Shown in pieces: positions 16,344 to 21,349 of a DNA stretch of 21,349 nucleotides. How positions within the stretch are numbered: the first letter of the stretch is position 1; each line of letters starts with the position of its first letter. The stretch is from Bacteroidia bacterium. GTDB taxonomy: Bacteria; Bacteroidota; Bacteroidia; Bacteroidales; Rikenellaceae. Under the pieces are notes generated by a model, which saw only the letters and a program-made list of their open reading frames with translations, was not told the DNA's origin and did not search any database. A program made the translations under genes and the position numbers. The stretch is from contig BNXD01000027.1 of the NCBI GenBank assembly GCA_025999315.1, positions 1 to 21,349 on the forward strand, read 5' to 3'.

Positions 16344-18140
16344 ATGAAAAAATTGAGGAACATAGCCATAATAGCCCATGTGGACCATGGCAAGACCACT
16401 TTGGTCGACAAGATGATCTATCAGGGCCACCTGCTGCGCGAGGACGCCCAGCACGGCGAGTTGATCATGGACAGCAACGATCTGGAGCGCGAGCGGGGCA
16501 TCACGATCCTCTCGAAGAACGTCTCGGTCATTTATAATGGCTATAAGATCAACATCATAGACACTCCGGGCCACAGCGATTTTGGAGGCGAGGTCGAGCG
16601 CGTGCTCAACATGGCCGACGGAGTGCTGCTGCTGGTGGACGCTTTCGAGGGGACGATGCCCCAGACGCGCTTTGTGCTGCAGAAGGCGTTGGCGCTGGGC
16701 AAGAAGCCCATCGTGGTGATCAACAAGGTCGACAAACCCAACTGCCGCCCCGAATATGTGCACGAGCAGGTCTTCGATTTGATGTTCGCGCTGGAGGCCA
16801 CCGAGGAACAGCTCGACTTCCGCACGATCTACGGCAGCGCCAAACAGGGCTGGATGTCGCACAAGCACAACGAACCCACGGGCACCATCACCCCGCTGCT
16901 CGATGCCATCATCGACGACATTCCCGAGCCGGAGGAGCGCGAGGGGACGCCCCAGTTGCTCATCACCTCGCTCGAATATTCGCCCTATGTGGGGCGCATC
17001 GCCGTGGGCAAACTCACGCGGGGCACGCTGCGCTCGGGCATGGCCGTTACGCTGGCCAAACGCGACGGGACGATGGTCAAAACGCGCATCAAGGAGCTGA
17101 TGACCTTCGAGGGCCTCGGCAAAAGCAAGGTCGAGGAGGTCTGCTGCGGCGAGATATGCGCGCTGGTGGGCATCGACGGCTTCGAGATCGGCGACACGGT
17201 GTGCGATGTGGAAAACCCCGACCCGCTGCCCCCCATCAATATCGACGAGCCGACGATGAGCATGTTGTTCACCATCAACGACTCGCCCTTCTTCGGTCGC
17301 GACGGCAAACTGGTTACTTCGCGCCACATCAGAGAGCGTCTCGACCGCGAACTGGAGAAAAATCTCGCCCTGAGGGTCTCCCCGGGGCTCACCTCCGACA
17401 GCTTTGTGGTCTACGGACGCGGCGTGTTGCACCTGTCGATCCTCATCGAGACGATGCGTCGCGAGGGCTACGAGTTGCAGGTCGGCCAACCCAGGGTGAT
17501 CATCAAGGAGATCGACGGCCGCCGGTGCGAGCCGGTCGAGGAGATGACCATCGACCTGCCCGACGAGTACGCGGGCAAAGCTATCGAGCTGGCCACCAAA
17601 CGCAAGGGCGTGCTGGTCAACATGACCTCCTCGAGCGACCGCACCCGCCTCGAGCTGGAGATACCCTCGCGCGGCATCATCGGCCTGAGGAGCAACCTTC
17701 TGACCGCCACCGCCGGCGAAGCGGTCATGACCCACCGCCTCAAGGGCTTCGAGCCCCACAAGGGAGAGATCGAGATGCGCATCAACGGTTCGCTTATCGC
17801 CATGGAGACGGGCACCGCCGAGGCCTACGCCATCAACAAGTTGCAGGACCGCGGCCGTTTTTTCATCTATCCCGGCCAGGAGGTCTACTGCGGACAGGTC
17901 GTGGGCGAGAGCACCCGCTCCGAAGACATCACCATCAACCTGACCAAAAGCAAGAAACTCACCAACATGCGTGCCAGCGGCTCCGACGAGAAAACCAGCA
18001 TCGCCCCGCCGGTGCTCTTCTCGCTCGAAGAAGCCCTCGAGTATATCAAGGAGGACGAATACGTGGAGGTTACCCCCAAAGCCCTGCGCCTGCGCAAGAT
18101 ACTGCTCGACGAAAACGACCGCAAACGCGCCGCCAAATAG
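16344..18140 (+). CDS. typA: Translational GTPase TypA/BipA
   Basis: A 598-residue ribosome-associated GTPase of the EF-G/LepA superfamily, involved in 50S subunit assembly and stress or low-temperature growth. GTPase motifs are G1 AHVDHGKT (11-18), RGIT (51-54), G3 DTPGH (73-77) and G4 NKVD (127-130). Downstream regions fit domain II, EF-G-like domains III and V, and the unique C-terminal part ([39 protein letters not shown]). Length is typical. The ATG at 16344 gives the family start [18 protein letters not shown]. The gene stands alone between two repeat-rich spacers. Confidence 0.97.
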   Translation: MKKLRNIAIIAHVDHGKTTLVDKMIYQGHLLREDAQHGELIMDSNDLERERGITILSKNVSVIYNGYKINIIDTPGHSDFGGEVERVLNMADGVLLLVDAFEGTMPQTRFVLQKALALGKKPIVVINKVDKPNCRPEYVHEQVFDLMFALEATEEQLDFRTIYGSAKQGWMSHKHNEPTGTITPLLDAIIDDIPEPEEREGTPQLLITSLEYSPYVGRIAVGKLTRGTLRSGMAVTLAKRDGTMVKTRIKELMTFEGLGKSKVEEVCCGEICALVGIDGFEIGDTVCDVENPDPLPPINIDEPTMSMLFTINDSPFFGRDGKLVTSRHIRERLDRELEKNLALRVSPGLTSDSFVVYGRGVLHLSILIETMRREGYELQVGQPRVIIKEIDGRRCEPVEEMTIDLPDEYAGKAIELATKRKGVLVNMTSSSDRTRLELEIPSRGIIGLRSNLLTATAGEAVMTHRLKGFEPHKGEIEMRINGSLIAMETGTAEAYAINKLQDRGRFFIYPGQEVYCGQVVGESTRSEDITINLTKSKKLTNMRASGSDEKTSIAPPVLFSLEEALEYIKEDEYVEVTPKALRLRKILLDENDRKRAAK

Positions 18141-18217
18141 TTTTTACTGCTGCTTTGTATTTGCTTTTCCCGCTGCGCGCGGGGCGCCCGCTTTGTTGTG
18201 GCTTGATTTGTGTCCGC

Positions 18218-18265
18218 TTTCCCGCGCTTTCTTGAAACCGACGCCAAGCCGAGAGCAGAGACCGC
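18218..18265 (-). repeat. Dispersed intergenic repeat, module two, inverted copy
   Basis: The reverse complement (GCGGTCTCTGCTCTCGGC...GAAAGCGCGGGAAA) matches 16218-16266 at 38 of 49 aligned positions by eye. typA is therefore flanked by inverted copies of this module. Confidence 0.6.
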
Positions 18266-18287
18266 TCGCGGGCTACGGACGAGGTAG

Positions 18288-18328
18288 CGCGAGGAAGGCA
18301 AGCGTCCCTCTGCTTGCTTTCCTTCGCG
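18288..18328. repeat. Hairpin downstream of typA
   Basis: CGCGAGGAAGGCAAGC (18288-18303) pairs with GCTTGCTTTCCTTCGCG (18312-18328) with one bulge and one wobble pair around an 8-base loop. No T-run follows, so an intrinsic terminator is not supported. Confidence 0.6.
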
Positions 18329-18331
18329 GGC

Positions 18332-18370
18332 GTTCCTTTGCCTGCCAACAAAGCTGGGCAAAGAACTTTT
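18332..18370 (+). terminator. Possible rho-independent terminator downstream of typA
   Basis: GTTCCTTTGCC (18332-18342) pairs with GGCAAAGAAC (18357-18366) with one bulged base, followed by TTTT at 18367-18370. The stem is only moderately GC-rich, the T-run is short, and it lies about 190 bases after the typA stop. Confidence 0.3.
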
Positions 18371-18414
18371 AACTATTTCAGGTGTGTCGACTGGTAACGG
18401 TCATTGTTTCAAAG

Positions 18415-18489
18415 ATTAAAAATCGACGGGCCGCATGAAATGCGGCGCTTATCGCTCGGCCGGGCTTTGCCCGCCGCCCGATTTTTAAT
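18415..18489. repeat. 75-nt branched palindromic element
   Basis: Outer arms ATTAAAAATCG (18415-18425) and CGATTTTTAAT (18479-18489) are perfect 11-bp inverted copies. Inside are two separate hairpins: CCGCAT-GAA-ATGCGG (18431-18445) and CGGGC-TTT-GCCCG (18461-18473). The whole could fold into a multi-branched cloverleaf as DNA or RNA. Its second hairpin core is shared with 16089-16101. It is not a tRNA: no T-loop motif or acceptor layout is present. Confidence 0.75.
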
Positions 18490-18560
18490 TCCCGCCGCCA
18501 CAGGCCAATCATGCGTGTGCGCAGTATCGCCGAAAAGTTTAGCTTCGCTGATTATCTGTC

Positions 18561-18602
18561 GTCGCTCGGCAAAGCTCATGCAAGCATGGCTCTGCCCTCA
18601 CT
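18561..18602 (+). repeat. Dispersed intergenic repeat, partial copy of module one
   Basis: CTCGGCAAAGCTCATGCAAG followed by CATGGCTCTGCCCTCACTC aligns with CTCGGCATAGCTTCACGC...GTGGCTCTGCTCTCGG at 16149-16187. It is a shortened, diverged copy. Confidence 0.45.
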
Positions 18603-18609
18603 CCTAAGA

Positions 18610-18617
18610 TAATTTTG
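18610..18617 (+). promoter_or_regulatory. Candidate -7 box upstream of sppA
   Basis: TAATTTTG matches TAnnTTTG, 78 bases before the sppA ATG. No -33 TTG is seen at the proper distance. If used, the transcript would begin inside the palindrome at 18618-18641. Confidence 0.35.
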
Positions 18618-18641
18618 GGCGACTTTTTCCAAAAAGTCGCC
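18618..18641. repeat. Palindrome with 11-bp stem upstream of sppA
   Basis: GGCGACTTTTT (18618-18628) and AAAAAGTCGCC (18631-18641) are perfect inverted copies separated by CC. The design (five GC-rich bases, C, then a T-run facing an A-run) is repeated at 20922-20946. Confidence 0.85.
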
Positions 18642-18670
18642 AAAGGAGGAATTTTCCGGTTCCCTTTTTC

Positions 18671-18680
18671 AAAAGAGAAC
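18671..18680 (+). promoter_or_regulatory. AAAAGAGAAC leader motif before sppA
   Basis: AAAAGAGAAC followed by GAAAAAA lies exactly 15 bases before the sppA ATG. With GTTCCCTTTT just upstream it forms an imperfect 10-bp hairpin with one mismatch. The same motif precedes aroB at identical spacing. Confidence 0.45.
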
Positions 18681-18695
18681 GAAAAAATCAAGATC

Positions 18696-20510
18696 ATGAA
18701 ATTCGGTAAGATGTTCGGGGCGGCGTTGCTTGCCTTTTTTGCGGGGACGGCGGTGATATTCACTGCTACGATCTTTTTTTTCGTCGCGTTGGCGGCCTCT
18801 GTTACGCTTGCCACACATGTGTCGGTTTCGCCCCGGTCGGTGTTGACGATCGATCTTGGGGAGACGATCACCGACGAGCCGACCACTGCGACGCTCTCGT
18901 CGATTGACCTGCAGCAGATGTGTATCCGCAGTTCCAGTTCGCTGCTGGGGGTGTTGAGGGCTATCGAAACGGCCAAGACCGACCCCAACATCGAGGGGAT
19001 ATACCTTTGTGGGGCCGAGGAGCCGGGCTTCGATGCGGCACAGGGGGAGGAGTTGCGCGAGGCGCTGATCGACTTTCGCTCGAGCGGCAAATTTGTCTTC
19101 GCCTGGTCGGACTACTACTCGCAGCTGGGATACTATGTCTGTTCGGCGGCCGATCGGGTGACGGTCAACCCCCAGGGCGGTTTCGCGTGGTATGGGCTGT
19201 CGGCCAACATGCTGTTTTTCAAGGGACTGCTCGACAAACTCGACATCCGGGCAGAGGTCATACGCCACGGGGCGTTCAAATCGGCCGTCGAGCCCTTTGT
19301 CAGCGACAGGATGAGCCGAGAAAACGCGCTGCAGATGAACGCCTTGGTGAGGTCGATCTGGGGGACCATGGTGGGCGACATCGCCCGTTCGCGTGAGCTG
19401 GACAGCGCCGCTCTGCAGAAAATGGCCGACAGGCTGGCGATCCGCTCGCCGCAGGACGCCCGCATCAACCACCTGGTGGACAGCACAATGTACAGGGATC
19501 AGGCTATGGCCTGCCTGGGCGAGCTCGTCTGGGGCGAGACGGCGGATAGCACAACGCAGAGCGATCCCCGCACTCCCGAGTTGGTGTCCATAGGCAGCTA
19601 TCTTGCGGGTACGACGCTCAAACATAAAGGCAAACGCTCCCGCAACGAGATAGTGGTGCTCTATGCCGACGGCGAGATTGTCGACGGCCGGGGCGCGAGG
19701 GGTATGGTCGGGAGCATCTCCTTCGCCGACAAGATACGTGAGCTCAGGGAGGACGAACGCATCAAGGGGGTTGTGCTGCGGGTCAACTCTCCGGGTGGGA
19801 GCGCCCTGGCGGCAGAGAATATCTGGCGCGAGCTGACACTGCTGCAGAGAGACAAGCCTGTGGTGGTGTCGATGGGGGCGACGGCGGCTTCGGGGGGCTA
19901 CTATATCGCTGCCGGGGCCGATGCGATCATGACCTGCCGCACCACTGTAACGGGTTCCATCGGGGTGTTCGGGCTGATGTTCGATGTCGAAAAAGGGCTC
20001 AAGAACAAACTTGGCATAACGGTCGATGTTGCCCGAAGCAACCCGTCGGCCGACCTGGAGATGCCGTTGCGCCCCCTTTCGCAGAGCGAGATGGCATACA
20101 TGCAATACCAGGTCGATCAGGTTTACGGCACGTTTGTCGACCGTGTGGCCGCGGGGCGCAACCTGACTGCGGAGCAGGTCGACCGCATAGCTCAGGGGCG
20201 CATATGGTCGGGTGCGGACGCTACGCTGAACGGTCTGTGCGACGGAACGGGCGGGCTGAGGCACGCCCTGGCGCTCACCGCCGACAGGGCCGGAGTGGCC
20301 GATGATTTCAGCATACGCGAAATCGTGCCGTCGGCCAACAGTTTTGTCGAGGCGCTCTCCTCGATGCTGGACAGGAGCGATGTCCGCAGTGCGACACGCA
20401 CGCCCCGGCAGAGTGTGGACGCCGTTCTGGCAGACTGGGCCGATGCGATGACCATGCTCGGCCGACGGGGCGTCCAGGCCCGGATGCCTTATATTATAAA
20501 GGTGAGGTAA
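18696..20510 (+). CDS. sppA: Signal peptide peptidase SppA, 67K (protease IV) type
   Basis: A 604-residue inner membrane serine protease that degrades signal peptides left after secretion. One N-terminal membrane anchor lies at about residues 8-41. Two tandem S49 domains follow. Lys195 in RHGAFKSAVEPF is the expected general base from the first domain and Ser399 in ATAASGGYYIA the expected nucleophile in the second, so the Ser/Lys dyad of the double-length form is intact. The substrate-groove segment LRVNSPGGSALA is present. The ATG at 18696 directly precedes the anchor and follows an A-rich leader; an upstream in-frame start at 18615 would translate the palindrome and is rejected. Confidence 0.94.
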   Translation: MKFGKMFGAALLAFFAGTAVIFTATIFFFVALAASVTLATHVSVSPRSVLTIDLGETITDEPTTATLSSIDLQQMCIRSSSSLLGVLRAIETAKTDPNIEGIYLCGAEEPGFDAAQGEELREALIDFRSSGKFVFAWSDYYSQLGYYVCSAADRVTVNPQGGFAWYGLSANMLFFKGLLDKLDIRAEVIRHGAFKSAVEPFVSDRMSRENALQMNALVRSIWGTMVGDIARSRELDSAALQKMADRLAIRSPQDARINHLVDSTMYRDQAMACLGELVWGETADSTTQSDPRTPELVSIGSYLAGTTLKHKGKRSRNEIVVLYADGEIVDGRGARGMVGSISFADKIRELREDERIKGVVLRVNSPGGSALAAENIWRELTLLQRDKPVVVSMGATAASGGYYIAAGADAIMTCRTTVTGSIGVFGLMFDVEKGLKNKLGITVDVARSNPSADLEMPLRPLSQSEMAYMQYQVDQVYGTFVDRVAAGRNLTAEQVDRIAQGRIWSGADATLNGLCDGTGGLRHALALTADRAGVADDFSIREIVPSANSFVEALSSMLDRSDVRSATRTPRQSVDAVLADWADAMTMLGRRGVQARMPYIIKVR

Positions 20511-20519
20511 TTTAAGTTC

Positions 20520-20581
20520 GCACCTCGGCAGAGTTTCAGGCAAACTTGACTTTGTGTTCAGTTTGTCGTCTATTGCGCGGC
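20520..20581 (+). repeat. Dispersed intergenic repeat, module one, copy 2
   Basis: It begins GCACCTCGGCAGAGTTTCAG and ends AGTTTGTCGTCTATTGCGCGG. It aligns with 16144-16206 over the full length with mostly C/T and G/A differences; the shared ends GCACCTCGGCA and GTTTGTCGT are the clearest parts. It starts 9 bases after the sppA stop. Confidence 0.6.
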
Positions 20582-20662
20582 CCGCAGACGGCGTGGGGCT
20601 GCCTGCGGACATTGATCCCGATGCCGTAAGGCGAGGGCGTACTGACAGAAGATGGCAGCCCG

Positions 20663-20695
20663 CCGCCCAAGAAGCGCCCAAGGAGCGCCCAAGAA
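20663..20695 (+). repeat. Three tandem 11-bp repeats
   Basis: The units are CCGCCCAAGAA, GCGCCCAAGGA and GCGCCCAAGAA, followed by a partial GCGC. It could be a small variable-number repeat. No gene reads through it convincingly. Confidence 0.8.
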
Positions 20696-20758
20696 GCGCA
20701 GAATGTGGCTGCCGCTGTGCGCGGCTTGCAGAGCCGCAATGACAATACTTCTCATTTT

Positions 20759-20781
20759 GCAGTTTTGTCAGTCAAAACTGC
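20759..20781. repeat. Perfect 9-bp hairpin
   Basis: GCAGTTTTG (20759-20767) and CAAAACTGC (20773-20781) are perfect inverted copies with a TCAGT loop. It directly abuts the larger hairpin at 20782. No T-run follows. Confidence 0.75.
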
Positions 20782-20836
20782 CGACTCCCTCGCCCGCAGC
20801 GGCTTTTAGCCGCTGCGGGGGGCGGGCGGGGAGTCG
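20782..20836. repeat. Large GC-rich hairpin
   Basis: Outer arms CGACTCCC (20782-20789) and GGGAGTCG (20829-20836) and inner arms GCAGCGGC and GCCGCTGC around TTTTA are perfect, with an unequal GC-rich interior of G-runs between. Two strong hairpins in tandem downstream of sppA might stop transcription, but neither has a T-tract. Confidence 0.75.
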
Positions 20837-20921
20837 AGAAACAGGCAACAGGTAGCCTTCTTGCTTTGACCTTAAGTCTATCCGTCGTCAAAAGTCTACT
20901 GAGTACCGCTACGCGCGGGGC

Positions 20922-20946
20922 GGTTACTTTTTTATAAAAAGTAACC
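20922..20946. repeat. Palindrome with 11-bp stem, second copy of the design
   Basis: GGTTACTTTTT (20922-20932) and AAAAAGTAACC (20936-20946) are perfect inverted copies separated by TAT and followed by AAAAAC. The layout matches 18618-18641 although the GC half differs. Confidence 0.85.
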
Positions 20947-20949
20947 AAA

Positions 20950-21282
20950 AACACTCGGCTGTTCGCCTCGGCTACTCGCCTGGAGAAAATTGAGCTACGA
21001 CGCCAAAACTCCGACTTTTAGGCCTCATTTGGGGCCTAACGTCGTCAAACAGGTGGCGTCGCTTGACGCTCAATTTCCTCCGCTCGCTTAACGCCTCGGC
21101 TCAATGTCGGGGATGCGTCGCCTCTTCGAGGCGATTTTGAAAGTATTGTTGCATCTTTTGTTCAAAAAGCGCGAAGCCCGGCCGCCATTGCGAGGAGGCG
21201 TAAAGCGAGGCGCGTTAGGCGTGAGCGTCAAGCGACGAGGGTTAAGGAACCCGAGGAGTAGCGAGCGACAGCGCCGAGGTTG
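20950..21282. repeat. Long imperfect inverted repeat, about 330 bp
   Basis: GTCGCTTGACGCTCA (21058-21072) and its exact complement at 21222-21236 give a 15-bp perfect pair. Moving inward, the pairing resumes between CGCTCGCTTAACGCCTC (21081-21097) and the complement of about 21193-21211. Outside, CTCGGCTGTTCGCCTCGG (from 20953) resembles the complement of 21262-21281. A nested pair, AAATTGAGC (20987-20995) and GCTCAATTT (21068-21076), adds a second symmetry within the left half. No ORF explains it. Confidence 0.65.
21118..21138 (+). terminator. Short hairpin with T-tract at the centre of the long inverted repeat
   Basis: TCGCCTC (21118-21124) pairs perfectly with GAGGCGA (21128-21134) around TTC, followed by TTTT. 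It has the form of a weak intrinsic terminator, but the nearest plus-strand gene ends about 600 bases upstream, so its role is unclear. Confidence 0.3.
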
Positions 21283-21349
21283 CTTAGACTTCTCCGCCGA
21301 AGTTATTTGTGAGCTATTTTGGCCTCTGACAACTTGCCGACGCGGAGCA

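Larger units (their letters stand above)
18141..18695. other. Gene-free, repeat-rich spacer between typA and sppA
   Basis: About 555 bases with no credible gene on either strand; the open frames are short and of spacer composition. It contains an inverted copy of the dispersed repeat, two hairpins, a 75-nt branched palindrome, another repeat copy, a -7 box, and an 11-bp-stem palindrome shortly before sppA. Confidence 0.7.
20511..21349. other. Gene-free right end, rich in repeats
   Basis: About 840 bases after sppA show no gene I can support. The open frames are short and Arg/Ala/Pro-rich, as expected from GC-rich spacer read in arbitrary frames. The region holds a dispersed-repeat copy, an 11-bp tandem repeat, several hairpins and a long imperfect inverted repeat. 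No tRNA or rRNA signature is seen. Confidence 0.65.

Noticed and set aside
16218..18265. Composite transposon around typA bounded by inverted repeats
   Set aside because: The inverted modules are diverged, no transposase is present, and typA is an ordinary core gene. A dispersed repeat family explains the arms better.
18415..18489. tRNA or tmRNA gene
   Set aside because: The cloverleaf-like pairing lacks the T-loop sequence, a 7-bp acceptor stem and an anticodon arm of the right size.
18615..18695. Upstream start for sppA adding 27 residues
   Set aside because: The added stretch translates a palindrome and an A-rich leader. The membrane anchor begins right after the ATG at 18696.
20554..20954. 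Short open frames after sppA (about 60-70 codons on both strands)
   Set aside because: They overlap one another in several frames, run through the tandem repeat and hairpins, and show no family motif, so they are not reported as genes.

Overview
The window looks like core chromosome of a GC-rich Bacteroidales bacterium. A Rikenellaceae/Alistipes-like gut organism is my best guess, and that level is inference. Three things support the order: several starts are preceded by the Bacteroidetes -7 promoter box TAnnTTTG; the proteins are typical of the phylum (a Bacteroidetes-type LptD C-terminus, a carboxypeptidase-regulatory/OMP_b-brl_3 outer membrane protein, DUF3127, the POT transporter subtype with a large insert); and translation starts lack strong Shine-Dalgarno sites. 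I see no prophage, transposase, CRISPR array, tRNA or rRNA.

Layout. 2-4215 (+) is a tight run: the 3' end of lptD, a POT peptide transporter, a zinc-ribbon methyltransferase and a PAP2 phosphatase. A well-formed promoter at 4216-4247 then drives a TonB-receptor-like outer membrane protein (4253-7108), followed by a cyclophilin with its own -7 box. Next come a DUF3127 protein with an SSB-like acidic tail, a short YbbR-like membrane protein and coaE. coaE ends tail-to-tail with the minus-strand pair dnaG-gtrA, the two stop codons overlapping. dnaG and uvrB diverge from a 61-bp spacer holding two back-to-back promoters, both predicted to give leaderless or nearly leaderless mRNAs. uvrB and smpB overlap by ATGA; mgsA follows; aroB lies on the minus strand; typA and sppA lie on the plus strand.

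Most genes are housekeeping: envelope biogenesis (lptD, PAP2, gtrA, the outer membrane protein, sppA), CoA and shikimate synthesis (coaE, aroB), replication and repair (dnaG, uvrB), ribosome rescue and stress (smpB, typA), and a glycolytic bypass (mgsA). The layout suggests three short operons more than one integrated pathway.

The least explained material is intergenic. The spacers at 15974-16343, 18141-18695 and 20511-21349 carry no convincing gene but are packed with inverted repeats: a 19-bp-arm hairpin ahead of aroB, a 75-nt branched palindrome, two small palindromes of one design, a diverged dispersed repeat family (four copies, one inverted across typA), a 3 x 11-bp tandem repeat, and a long imperfect inverted repeat of about 330 bp at the right end. 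These look like a palindromic intergenic repeat population and are the main target for follow-up. I found no clear new defence or biosynthetic system.
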